A stretch of 64,000 bases of DNA, from positions 61,636,239 through 61,700,238 of the forward strand of contig OU744723.1 of NCBI GenBank assembly GCA_916613615.1, given 5' to 3'. The notes under the pieces are model-generated. The model was not told where the DNA came from and did not search any database. It worked only from the letters and a program-made list of their open reading frames with translations. Positions within the stretch are counted from its first letter, which is position 1; the number at the start of each line of letters is the position of its first letter. Made by a program: the position numbers and the translations under genes. This DNA is from Steromphala cineraria (lineage: Eukaryota > Mollusca > Gastropoda > Trochida > Trochidae). This document shows, in pieces, positions 1 to 10,909 of the stretch.

Positions 1-1839
1 GGATAAAGGGGATAGCTAGGGGTATCTTATCCTTATTGTTAGCCTCTGAGTTGCTGGCGGTGTGTGTCAGTCTTATTACTCGTGGACCAAAATGGTGCCG
101 GTAAAATTGAAAAAAATTGATTATGGTCACTCTTGGTAATTTCAAGTTGCAGGGATTGAAGTAAAGATGATATGTTCTATTGTGATGGGTTTCTGAATGA
201 AAATATCAGATAAAGTGAATTTTATTTCATTATGAGTGAGTGAGTGAGTGAGTTATTGTTTTTCGCTGATTGGGCAATACTTCAGCCATTAGCGGCGTCC
301 TTTCGTTATAAAAGAGGATAATGTCCATATTTACACATTACAAACACAAAATATTACGTCCTCACATTGACATATAAACTAAAACTGTAAAGCGATTGAT
401 AAGGTATAAATTGGAAATATCATAATTAAAATATTGTTCAGATTGGAAATAAAGCCGTCATTAAACTGAGAACAAGTTGTATTAAGAGCCAAGAGACAAG
501 TTTTAAAAATCGATGTTTCAGCGGTTTTCACAACAATTTGTATATGAATTATCTAAATATGTTGCAAATTTCCTCAGTTCATTTGAAATATTCAATAGAT
601 AAGAGTTATCAAAACAATGTCTCATTTTGTTTGCTCGGAGGTATAACACAGTTATCCAGAGACATTGAAATGTAAGTCAAGTGAATTTTTCGTTTCTACC
701 CAGATGCATTTTATAATACCCTACAAAGTTGCTTGGGTTATATATAGTTGGTGTGTCCGACCATCTGTCTGTCTGTCACCTTTTGTTCAATTGATAACTC
801 TGATATTTATAGCTGTAATGTAAGGAAACTTGTCACATGTAATCACTAGATGTAGGATGAATTTGCAAACATAATATACTTATTAACTTTGGGGTAAAGA
901 TGTACTTTATGTATGATTCAGTCCCTCATCATTAATCATAGAATATATTTCTAAATCAATTGTCAAATACATATGCATATACTTTATGAGCTTGCTGAAA
1001 AAAGCTTTCTGATCATTAATCCTAGTACTCTAACTGCAATTTTTGTAGGTTCTTTATTTCCAATCAATCGTTATGATGATGTAAATAGTGACTCAACCAG
1101 AAGGTCAGGTTTGGGTTAAGGATAGATATCTTTATTAGGTAAACTTTGAAGTTCACTGACCCACTTGGAAACTGTTCTTGTCTTGCTTCTCACGTGCAGC
1201 ACCTGCGCGCTACAAGTTTCGCCTTGGCTAAAATTAGAACTTATGAAACACTGCTTTCTGATAACTTGCTGTGTGAAAAAAGATATACCATACTTTCAAA
1301 TTGATCTGTAGGGGGAATTACATGTTTACTTTAATGTGTGAATTGGGCAGAGTGTAAATTATACTTATGTATTCAGCAATTTGAAGACATACCGGTTTTT
1401 CAAATGTACATATAACAATTACTCATGGAGAATAAACATGAGTTTTTTTCACACTTTGACATTCATTAAAAAATTTGAAATTTACTGTTTGGTAATACTG
1501 TCTACCAAAAAAAGGCAAATATATGTTCTGTGTTATCTTAAATAACTACTCGAGCTATTTGTATGTGTGTCTAATTAACTCTAGACTTGCTGAATGAGGA
1601 TGTAGACTGCCGTAATAAAGGTTCCTATTTGATAAACCTTCAGTATGCTTGACTAAACAAGAGTCTTCATTTAGAAATTATTAGAGCAATCTGAAATGAT
1701 GAGGGTCATTCTTCATCAAGTTGAATGGTTTCCTGCATACAAAATCTTGAATGTGTTTCTGTGCAACATTGAATTAAACTAGTTGTGTACAATATGCTAT
1801 GCAGATGCAGTTGTTGTATCTTGCAAATATTGCAAATAT
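1..1839. other. Gene-free AT-rich spacer
   Basis: No supported gene. It holds a short (GAGT)n run at about 234-252. At about 700-780 there is a fragment with TCTGTC repeats that resembles the microsatellite end of the tandem-core elements found elsewhere in the window. Short open frames here are what chance predicts in AT-rich DNA. Confidence 0.6.
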
Positions 1840-2085
1840 TCATCACAAATCTAGACCTACTTTTCTCACATTGGTGTTCATTCAAATCTAGACTTGCTTT
1901 TCTCACACCGGCCTTCATCACAAATCTAGAGTTGCTTTTATCACAATGGCCGATTAATACAGATCTAGACTTGATTTTCTCAAACTAGCATTTAATACAA
2001 ATCTAGACTTGCTTTTCTTACACTGGTGTTCAAAACATACCTAGATTTACCCTTCGTAAACTTCTGATTTTTCTAAACCTAGACT
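1840..2085. repeat. 38-bp minisatellite, about 6 copies
   Basis: The phrase ATCTAGACTTGCTTTTCT recurs with diverged neighbours. CTAGA lies at about 1851, 1888, 1926, 1965, 2003 and 2041, a spacing of 37-39 bp. Open frames on both strands in this stretch are produced by the repeat and are not genes. Confidence 0.7.
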
Positions 2086-2089
2086 TTCT

Positions 2090-3360
2090 TTTCAAACAAA
2101 ATTAATCATTATCTCGGTTTTGTTCACATAAAAAGGATTGAACATCATGTTTGTTATTTTTGACTAGACCCCTGACATTACACATTCCTGAAATCAAAAT
2201 ATATATTTTTCCTGTATTGATAATGAGATATATAGATGCAGGCAGTGTAAGTGGTCAAAGAGATACATGGAGATTTCATGTTCATATTTACTGGACAAAG
2301 CGCTCGGGAACGTTGATAAGTAATAGGTAGAACCAAAAACGTGATTTTCGGCTTCGATGCTCTCACATCTGCATATTTTAGTTTGTAAAAATAATTTCTA
2401 TCAATAATCAACAGATAGGTCTGAAAAATCATTGTCATATCATACACTTTATGAATGATTATACGAGTTTACAAATGCCATAATGGAAACTTATTTAGAA
2501 TGTATTGACATTACATTGACATATCAAAATGCATTACTACTATTCACTGTTAGATGTACAAACCTCATTTAATATACAAAAGGGTATTTGGTTATCGCTT
2601 TATAGGAGGTTTATTCTTCATTAAGCGACTTTGTTATATATTTTATTTAATTGATCTCCTATGTCTGTATGGATATATGTGATTTGTGAATATTCATTAG
2701 AGAATGGTAGACAGTTTGAAAGCTTAAAAGTTGGCAACAGGATCAGCACCTGTGTTAATCTTTCTTTCCACGTGCAACGCATGAAGGGTACAACTTTGCC
2801 CTGGTTAGAAGTCCTTTAAAACAGCTCCGTCTTGGCTACTCATTTATTGACGTATTTAAGAAATTAGATACTTTGCAATATAACAGATAATTCAAGCAAA
2901 TAATGGTATCCTACCACCAAATGTAGAAATATGTTATTTCATTAAGTTTGTTAGATCATGATTAGCAAGATTCATTGGAAAATTGTGTTGGTTACATTTA
3001 CTATGACTGGTAATAAAGGTTTAAGTGATTGTCCTAATTAATCTCATGTGAAGTTTGTGTCTTATGAAGCTTTCAAACAGCCTAAAATTATTTTTGTGGA
3101 ACATTTCCGAACAGCATCAGCCAAAACATAATATCAACTCTCAACCATTCATAATTTTAACATATAATGTGATTTATTCTATAATTTGTTAACAAAGAGT
3201 GTTTTTTTTTTCTAAAATAAAAAAAAATTGTGTCTCCCACAGAAAAATTGGTGTATCATTCTGATTTTAAAATCAAATTGATAAATTGTGAAATAATTAT
3301 TTTCAGTTTGACTATGAATTAAAAACCAAAAAAATACATCTAGGACCTGAATACTTTATC
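2090..3360. other. Gene-free spacer
   Basis: I see no coding region, RNA gene or organised repeat. The sequence is AT-rich, with poly-T and poly-A runs near 3200. Confidence 0.55.
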
Positions 3361-3368
3361 AAGTGAGA

Positions 3369-3658
3369 GTGGGCGGGGCCTAGCTAGAGTCACAATTTGT
3401 AGGAAGAGCCAGGTCAACGCGATCAAACCACAGGGGGAACTGGGTTGCGTTCGGGTGATCAGTATTGGCTGGGAACAAGTCTAAATTTTAGGTACCAGTA
3501 ACACATGATTACTGACAAAAGCATGTTGCATTTAGAACATCTGGTGTTGATGTCGACGACCAAACGATTCAGATGCGCACGCACCTGGTCAGGTTGTCTG
3601 GTGGGAGGAGCCTAAGACAGGGTATAAAGTCTTCTCCCGCCACAGTTTTGCCATTCCG
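3369..3658 (+). promoter_or_regulatory. Histone-type core promoter of the SET gene
   Basis: A TATA box (TATAAA) lies at 3623-3628, and 30 bp downstream is CCATTCC at 3651-3657. This matches the YCATTCR cap site described for animal histone genes and puts the predicted start near A3653. The predicted leader is about 46 nt, short as in histone mRNAs. Further upstream are an inverted CCAAT box (ATTGG, about 3464) and a GC box (GTGGGCGGGGC at 3369-3379). The matches are seen in the sequence; their use as a promoter is inferred. Confidence 0.75.
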
Positions 3659-3698
3659 CTCTCAATCTTCGCACCATTGATCTGAGCAATTTGTCACG

Positions 3699-4574
3699 AT
3701 GCCAAGAGAAAGTCGAACAAGTCGATCCCAACGCCGTGGTCTGACAGTGGACCCCAAGACCAGCATGGCCTGCCCCTTCCTCTCTGCCTTCGCCGAGCTG
3801 TACTCCCCCTGTGCCGGCAACGTCATCGCCACCAGGGACCTCCACGCGGAGTACAAGGCCTACGTAGCGGCGAAGACCAGAGACGGAAGACTGGTGGACG
3901 TAGCCAACAGCTTTGCCAGGTTCTCCCTCCAGTTTGCTGTCGTTGCTGTGAACAAGAACTTCGTCAAACATACGACCAGGGTAAAGGGGTATGAAGTGGC
4001 TAGGATTAACCGTAGTGCTAGGACAGCGGGGGTTAATGATGGGGACGCTTTGGCTAGTCCTCTTGGGTACGATCTTAGAGATTATAATAGACGTAGCTCT
4101 GTTTTGGACCGGGAACGAAGGGGGGATCTAAATTCTAGTCCTTTGATAGCGCCTGTCAGTACAGAAATTGGGAAGGGGTTGTTTGCAACACACGACTACC
4201 CTGCTGGGGCAGAAGTCTGTGAGTATTTAGGCCAGATTGTTAGTGAAGAGGAGGCAGAAATTCGGCAGGACGAGTACGACAGGCAGGGGTTATCGTATAG
4301 GTGTATTCAGTTTGAGGGTTGCCGACGTTCATCACATTTACGTTTAGATGGCCAGCGTAATCACTTGGGGGATCGAATTGATCCTGACACAAATTTGGGA
4401 GCAACGATGAACCACTCGGCTCGAAATTCTAATTGTAGGTTAGTTTCTGAATTGCGGGGCGGGAGGCGAAGGTTCTTCTTGTATACAAAGACGGCGGTGA
4501 GCTCGGGAGGAGAACTAACCTGGAACTACAATGACCAGAGGCCAGGACTACCCGCCTTCCTTAAGGACTCTTGA
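3699..4574 (+). CDS. Intronless KMT5A-like SET-domain lysine methyltransferase with histone-type mRNA ends
   Basis: This 291-residue protein is predicted to move a methyl group from S-adenosylmethionine to lysine, most likely on a nucleosomal histone. The SET domain spans about residues 155-280 and keeps every hallmark: GKG (158-160, cofactor loop), EYLG (175-178), DPDTNLGATMNHS ending with the pseudoknot NHS (238-240), and ELTWNY (272-277) with the catalytic-type tyrosine. It has no pre-SET or post-SET cysteine cluster. The compact layout and the tail after the last tyrosine (LPAFLKDS) resemble KMT5A/SETD8, which monomethylates H4K20, more than SUV39 or SETMAR. Residues 25-103 form a separate folded-looking unit I cannot assign, followed by a polar linker (104-154). 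The ATG has A at -3 and sits 46 nt after the predicted cap site. The first third is clearly GC-richer than the rest. The gene has no introns and ends in a histone stem-loop. SET identity is secure; the substrate is inferred. Confidence 0.93.
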   Translation: MPRESRTSRSQRRGLTVDPKTSMACPFLSAFAELYSPCAGNVIATRDLHAEYKAYVAAKTRDGRLVDVANSFARFSLQFAVVAVNKNFVKHTTRVKGYEVARINRSARTAGVNDGDALASPLGYDLRDYNRRSSVLDRERRGDLNSSPLIAPVSTEIGKGLFATHDYPAGAEVCEYLGQIVSEEEAEIRQDEYDRQGLSYRCIQFEGCRRSSHLRLDGQRNHLGDRIDPDTNLGATMNHSARNSNCRLVSELRGGRRRFFLYTKTAVSSGGELTWNYNDQRPGLPAFLKDS

Positions 4575-4613
4575 GAAGCTGCAGACCACAGGCTAACTTG
4601 CTTCGACAACCCC

Positions 4614-4629
4614 GGCCCTTTTCAGGGCC
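4614..4629 (+). terminator. Replication-dependent histone mRNA 3' stem-loop
   Basis: GGCCCTTTTCAGGGCC is a perfect 6-bp stem (GGCCCT/AGGGCC) with the 4-nt loop TTTC, the canonical histone 3'-end hairpin. It begins 39 nt after the TGA, the usual spacing in histone genes. The 3' flank AACAACT fits the expected A-rich cleavage flank. In known histone genes SLBP binds this hairpin and the U7 snRNP directs cleavage, giving a non-polyadenylated mRNA limited to S phase. Confidence 0.92.
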
Positions 4630-4639
4630 AACAACTCGC

Positions 4640-4653
4640 AAAAAAGAAAACTT
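4640..4653 (+). promoter_or_regulatory. Histone downstream element (U7 snRNA target) candidate
   Basis: The purine-rich run AAAAAAGAAAAC starts 11 nt after the stem-loop, where the histone downstream element normally lies. The match to the AAGAAAGA-type consensus is good but not exact. Confidence 0.7.
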
Positions 4654-4683
4654 GATTCAATGCTACATTCCAATAAACAACAA

Positions 4684-4960
4684 CGCTGAAAGAAAACTTT
4701 CAATGCAAACCCTTAAACATTGTTGAAAAAAAACTCTCAATGCAAATCCTTAAACATCGTTGAAAGAAAACTTTCAATGCAAACCCTTTAAAATTGTTGA
4801 AAGTAAACTCTCAATGCAAACCCTTAAAAATTGCTAAAAGAAAACTCTCAATGCAAATCCTTAAACATTACTGAAAGAAAAATCTCAATGCAAGCCCTTA
4901 ATATATTGCTGAAAGAAAACTTTCAATGCAAATCCTTATTAAATTGCAGAAAAAATTGTC
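4684..4960. repeat. 37-bp minisatellite just after the SET gene, about 8 copies
   Basis: Units begin near 4685, 4722, 4759, 4796, 4833, 4870, 4908 and 4946 (period 37-38). Each carries a TGAAAGAAAACTYTCAATG core. Its GAAAGAAAAC part resembles the histone downstream element just upstream. Confidence 0.8.
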
Positions 4961-7900
4961 AATGAAAACATCTTACTTCTTTATAATTGCAAACAAATAT
5001 AAGACAAACTTCAAAAGATAAAGCACGAGGAAAAATGAAAGATACTATTATCAATGTCATAACAAATAATACAAATTATTTTTGATTTCATGTTTTTGCG
5101 AAATTGTGTTGATTCAATGTTGAAGGGGAATTTTTTAAAAGACATAAAGCAAAACTTATAACTCAAGAGATAAAACAACCCAAGAAAAATCTGATTAACT
5201 TAAAAATCATTAACTGCGAATTGAATCAAATTTAAACCTATCCAATATATAGATATAAAACTCAAAAGGTTGACACAATTGTGGTGAAATAAACAAAAAC
5301 AAAGCTTAGTTAACTTCAAACTTTGATTTTGTTTTGAAATATTATACAAGTCTTTTAAGTTTTGAAGTTGAATAGTCAGTTTTTATTGCAGAAGTAGGAT
5401 AGCATTACTCATCACCGATGAGTTTCGTGCCTTTGCTACCGAAAGACGTCACAATTACGGACGGACAAACGTCTGGACGAACAGACAATGAACTTAATTA
5501 CATATGAATTCTCTCAGATATTCGTTTTGACTCTCAGTGCTTTATACACTCTCAATATTTGATAAGACAAGTTGTTTTACTTATAAACGAGCAATGATGA
5601 AATACAGTTGAATTTCAAACAATAAATTAGCAGACAGACTGGGAGTATTTCTAAATCAAATCTCTTTTTTCAAATTTCTTTCTTCAAATCTGTTCCTTCC
5701 CTACAATGTTGACACTCAGTGAATTTGACATGTGCTCTTGCAAAGCGTGGCCTATATGTGACTTGTGCCCTAGAAACCATAACACAGACGTCTTAATTAT
5801 AACATCGTCATCACTAATATTTGCCTCATTAAAACATTTTTGAAAAACAAATCGATTCATGTCACACAAAACTTTTGTCCAGACGCAGTTATTTCAAACT
5901 CATAATTACATTCATTCTCGTAATAAGGAATTTGGCTTATTTTATAATGGTATGGTCTAACATAGAAAACATTTTCAATGTGTTGTAAAATTAGTACAGT
6001 TGGTTATGTTATTCTAAAATCAATCAGGTTATCGTAGGCAATGCAGGGAAGCTGGAATGAGGTTTAATTATTCGCCGTGCGTGAGGGATTGGGTACCGAG
6101 GTGACTATTAAACGTGTTGTTAATTGTTTCCAATATCAAATCTGCTAAATCAGCAAAATTAGGTTGTGTTATTTTATATTATTCCGACTCCTGTTTTCCC
6201 GTTAAGAAATTTATTTCTTTATTGTGCGAGTCTAGTACAATGATTTAGCACATATGTCAGCTAGATAAAAAAAAATCTCTGGTCTTTTCATACAGAGAAT
6301 AGTTGTGCCATGATTTGTGATAATCATTTCTTATCTTTGATCATTGAACATCACAGGATTGAAGAGATATAAAATAATATAAACTGTATTTCTGCAAAAT
6401 CATCTTTGTAGGCCTTTACGAACAGAAAGGATTTATATCTTAAAATTTCATATTTCTTTTTTTTTTAAATTTGATTAGAACATTTTATGCGTGGCTTTGA
6501 AACTGTGGACAGAAACAAGAAACTGGAATAACTGCTGGTAATCTAAATATTATCCATATGTCTACTATAAGGGACTGGTTAAACAATATTGGGGGGGGGG
6601 GGGGGTAGGTCACTTCAAGCAAATTGGTTTGTATATCAGAATGTTTCCCTCCCAAAATCGATGTAATCTTTTATGGTGGGCCTGGTGTAGTTTTTTCAGT
6701 ATCCTCCTTAAACTTATATATAATTATCCCTTGGAATAAGACTTTATGTAGTTTTACATTTTACATTTTTCATTGACTGCTATTAATAGATTGTTGAATG
6801 TTACACATTAACTCTGTCAATATTTGGTTATGTATGTTAATGTAGAGTCTTGCTTAATTGGGCTTCCTCATAGACTCACTGTTGAATTAATGTTCTGTGG
6901 GAAAGATAGGATAATGGATTGCATGATAATGGTTGACATGTGCATCACTTATGGATATGCTAAACTGTACAGTTTCAATCTGTACAGCCTTGTAGGAAAT
7001 GATTTTGTCAGCGATTCATTAAATAGTTTAGAATTTATTTGGGAAGGCGAGTGCAAGACTTTCATAGGCAAGGTTAAAATCTACTAATCAAGGTGATTAA
7101 TTCGTAAATTTTCTTTTAAATTTTATTTGCAGAAACATAATGATAAGTTCAGTCAATCACGGCACCAAGTGTGTAGAGGCCGGGCAACTCTAATTTCTTC
7201 ATGCCAAAATGTTATAAGACATTCATAAGACATTGGCTTTTCTGGCTAAAACAACTTAGATAATTCAAGATTTCATCAAATAGTCTGTTAAAGTGTCAAA
7301 GCGTAAATTGTTGTATTTAAAACCAACAGGGGCACAACTATGTGTTTAGAGTTTGGACAGATAAACACTATTAAACAAATAACTTTGCAAGAAAACAGAT
7401 AACGGCAAGGGAAAAAGTTAAGGAATATAAAGTTCAACTCATAACATGATAGAGCCAAGTCTTATAGGTTCTTCCAGTCTGTCTCATTTCTACAAAGCTG
7501 ACAGTGAGTGATCTGAAATTGGCATGTGCACGTGTAAATCATGTCTTAGTCCGGTTGCCCTTGCAACGTTAAACACAGGCCGTCTGTGCAGGGAAGATAA
7601 GAGTCAATTATTACCAAACCAAGTTTTCCCGACTGACACAGGACTGAATTATTTAAAACACTTGTTTTAGACAACACAATACATTTAAAACATTGATAAG
7701 ATTTTTTAACTCACATCTACATTTCAAAGTCTACCACATAACCATGGCAAATATTTGAACCTTTGATCCATTCAAACATAATAATGGGCTACTATCAACG
7801 TTTATTTGAAAAACATATCTCCAAATTTTCCCAATGGCTTTGCCACATAATATTAAGGCGATTCCCTGAGTATGCATAGTTATTACAGAAACAATAACAA

Positions 7901-8620
7901 CAAGCAAAAATCAATGTTGGCCATTTCTGTGTAAACACCTTTTACTCATTTTGGATAAGAAAATGAATGTTCATAGGGTAACCAAATAAAGTACATTCGT
8001 TTTATTGATGCATAATTCAATATCTTTGACTTGCAGCTGATAATTCTTACTTTTTCGTTTTCTTTTGTTACTAAAATTGAGCTACTGCCGCTTTGACACA
8101 TTTTCATTTATACAAGCACATAGGTGACAGAAAGTACAATAAAAAGAGTCATGTTAGAGTCCCTTATTTTTGCTGTTATCAGCAATGCTATGTTTTCTCA
8201 CTCGAGGACGGTAAGAACGTTTATAAAGGGGAAATGAAGTGGTCTCACAGATAAACAACAAGTGTGGAGAGACAATCAAAGTTATAAATGAAAATATTTC
8301 TAAAAAGTGCAAAGTTTATATCAAATAATTTAAAAACGTTTCTTGCTTCATTCGTAACAACTTAAATGATGAAACAGATACTAGTGATTTATGCCTTTTA
8401 ACATAATAAAGAAACATTTTAATACAAAATGAGAATATTAATAGTGCACTTTTCCCAGGTACTAATAACCTGCTCAAAGTGCAAACTACATAATTACCCT
8501 GAAGAATCGAGTAAGCATACAAGCAATTAGCACGAACATGTAGTTCCGTCAGTAACCGATTTTACAGCTTGTTGAGAATAAAGTGCCTTATCGAGGGGAA
8601 AAAAACAACACAGTATGACA
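4961..8620. other. Gene-free spacer
   Basis: No gene supported. It contains a tandem-core element end near 5395-5490 (GACGGAC and GACGAAC microsatellite remnants) and a 15-G run at about 6591-6605. The few open frames here (for example 6824-7087) have no recognisable domain and no good splice or start context. Confidence 0.5.
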
Positions 8621-8624
8621 CCCA

Positions 8625-8740
8625 GGTGTTTCGAGTCTCTTTTAGGATTTGAACCCTGGTCGTTTGCGCCATAGACCAAACAAAGGCACCGGGCTCTGTT
8701 GCTCTCCCCTTTCTAGTATTAACCTAAAAATCTACAAGGT
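8625..8740 (-). repeat. tRNA-like SINE fragment
   Basis: On the minus strand a B-box (GGTTCAAATCC, at about 8652-8662) follows a diverged A-box-like stretch at the spacing seen in tRNA heads. The ends do not pair as an acceptor stem, so this is a SINE fragment and not a functional tRNA. Confidence 0.4.
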
Positions 8741-8748
8741 TCCTATAA

Positions 8749-9294
8749 AATAGAGCCATTGGCTCTGTAGCTCATTAGGCTTCATGTCAATATTGCTTTA
8801 GGGTGTGGCAAATGTGGTTGTCCCTTTAGTAGGGTCCACTTGGTCACCAAATGTTCAAGTTAGAATCCTACTTATCTAACTTAGGAGTCTGTAGATAAGG
8901 TTTCAGCTGTCTATGCCTCAAGCTTCTAGAGAAAAAGAAGAAAATAGGTTTAAAGAGTGTGGCCCCTGTGACCCTTTTTAGGGGTCACAGGGCCATATAA
9001 GCTATGAATTATATTCCTTTCTATTCAAGGAGTATGTACACAAGGTTTCAGCTTTCTAGGCTTTATTCTTCTGGAGAAGAAGATGAAAATATGTTTTAAG
9101 GGCGTGGCCCCTTTGTCCCTTATTATGGGTCACAGGGCCACAATAGCTACAATTTATTATCTTCACTAGCCAAGGAGACTGTGCACAAAGTGTCAGCTAT
9201 CTAGGCCTTATGGTTCTGGAGAAGAAGTCGAAATTCCACCATGCCATGCCATAAGCCCATCAGACCTTACAGGCCAGATGAGCAAATAAAAGCC
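8749..9294 (+). mobile_element. TAGCTCATC-family interspersed element, copy 1
   Basis: It starts with GAGCCATTGGCTCTGTAGC, continues through diverged core monomers (rich in AGGGGTCACAGGG and GGAGAAGAAGATGAAAATAG), and ends with GCCATGCCATAAGCCCATC and a CCAGATGAGC terminus. The short inverted ends TAGCTCATC and GATGAGCTA, the internal tandem monomers and the (GACG)n tail fit pearl/Helentron-associated non-autonomous elements. That family assignment is inferred. Confidence 0.75.
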
Positions 9295-9339
9295 AACTCT
9301 TTAGATCAATGTCAAGGTCACTTAGTGATGGGTGTCTGG

Positions 9340-9362
9340 TCGGGTTCGAATCCCTTAAGGGA
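9340..9362 (+). repeat. Isolated tRNA B-box-like fragment
   Basis: GGGTTCGAATCCC matches a tRNA T-arm and B-box, but no A-box or acceptor stem surrounds it. It is probably a 3' fragment of a tRNA-derived SINE. Confidence 0.3.
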
Positions 9363-10060
9363 CTCAACATTACAAGTACAAAAAACAAAAAGGGTCAAAA
9401 TAAAAATAGTATATAGTGTTTACCTTAGGCATATTTCGCAGGGCGCAGAGCCAAACTTTTTAATTTACCTTTTCCATAATTTCAGATATATGATTAGATA
9501 CTTTACAAAGTTACAGTATTGTTTCATGTAAAGAATATAAAAAGAAATTTAAGACAAGAATGGATAAACCCTTTGTTTAAACAGCACGCATGGTTTGCTG
9601 ACCCCATGTTAATCTAGCTACAGGAACAATAACAATACCGAGTGTTGATTGGTGGACACAGCTCAGTGATTCCATCATATGCCCTTATATTTGGTAAAAC
9701 ACAACATTTATTAATGAATATGTGGCAGTACTGAAATTGTATATATGTATTATGATTAGTTACTCTAATTTAAGACAGTTATAGTTGTGTTGTTTATAGT
9801 ATTTTAGAAATATTATAGTGAAAGTCCAAAACAATCATCAAATTGCCAGTAAATGTCAGTGTCAATTGCCAGTGTAGGGCTTATTTATAAAATAAGTTAT
9901 ATTAGCAGCCACATATATTTTATATTTGACCATTTTTCGCTTGAAGAGCGACTCAAAATTAACTTGTCTGTTTGTGCCTTTTTGCAAGACATTGTGCCCT
10001 TTTCAAAAAGGATTGGCCCTGCCTTTTTTCAGCTTGGGAAAAAACTACATAACATTGGTA

Positions 10061-10400
10061 TTAAAGGGGCAGTAGCACGTTTTTTTGTGGGAATATAAGG
10101 TGATGTCGGGAAAATGAAACTTAATGCTTCGAATTGAAAAACGATGCATTTGAACTAAATGGAGCAGTAATACTCCAAGTATACCTAAAGTTTAGCCATG
10201 TGATTCCTTCTTGTTACACAAAATGAATTAAAGGTGTTAAAAAAAAATGGCCGCCGATGGATTTTATGTGACTAGGGATGATTGACTTGTGTAATGAGAT
10301 TATTGACACTGTCAAAATAATACATTAAATATTAACCTTCAATTATCAGTGAAAAATTTAAAATATAAAATTATAAAAAAACGTGGTACTGCACCTTTAA
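10061..10400. mobile_element. TTAA-flanked MITE, copy A
   Basis: A 340-bp element bounded by TTAA at 10061-10064 and 10397-10400. Its terminal inverted repeats are about 26 bp and match at about 23 positions, with ends TTAAAGGGGCAGTAGCACG and, reversed, TTAAAGGTGCAGTACCACG. No coding capacity. The TTAA duplication suggests piggyBac-like target choice, which is inferred. Confidence 0.7.
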
Positions 10401-10429
10401 TGCTAACTTGCATGAATTTATATATGTCT

Positions 10430-10717
10430 CTAAAGGCAGTACCCCTTTTTTTCACTGACAATTGTACGTTAATGCTAAATCTATTATTTTTATGGTGTCA
10501 ATAATCTTATTACTCAAGCAAATCATCCATAGTCAGAAATCATATAAAGTCCATTGGTGACCATTTTTGTGTGATCACTTAAACCATGGCTGAATTTTAT
10601 TTAATTTATTACTGCTTAATTTAGTCTTAAGACATTTTCCTTCAACTGTAACCATTTATTTTCATTTTCCGGACATCACTTTATATTCCCCACAAAAAAA
10701 TGCTACTGCCGCTCTAA
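10430..10717. mobile_element. Second MITE of the same family, inverted relative to copy A
   Basis: It starts CTAAAGGCAGTACC and ends GCTACTGCCGCTCTAA. It aligns to the reverse complement of copy A at roughly 70-75% by eye. CTAA, possibly a decayed TTAA, lies at both ends. Together the two copies form a large imperfect palindrome. Confidence 0.65.
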
Positions 10718-10779
10718 GGCAGGAACGTATGTAAACCACAAGAGCTTTTACTGTCTAATCCTGCAGGATGATTTGGAGT

Positions 10780-10905
10780 TCAGCGCCACTTTTAAGAGTA
10801 TTTCACTTACATCACAGCTACAAGTAATATTGTAGGGAGAAAGACGTAACACAATTGTGACAATGCATTGCAGTGAAACCAGAGAGCAACAGCTGGAACG
10901 TGCGA
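10780..10905 (-). repeat. 3' fragment of a tRNA-derived SINE
   Basis: It matches the distal part of the full SINE at 35482-35815: both share AAGAGTATTTCACTTA and GCATTGCAGTGAAACC-type phrases in the same order. The tRNA head is missing here. Confidence 0.55.
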
Positions 10906-10909
10906 ACCA

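Noticed and set aside
3612..3971. Minus-strand open frames opposite the SET gene
   Set aside because: They are shadows of the GC-rich 5' half of the SET coding sequence, with no domain and no promoter.
9340..9362. tRNA T-arm match GGGTTCGAATCCC
   Set aside because: No acceptor stem, D-arm or A-box at the proper distance.
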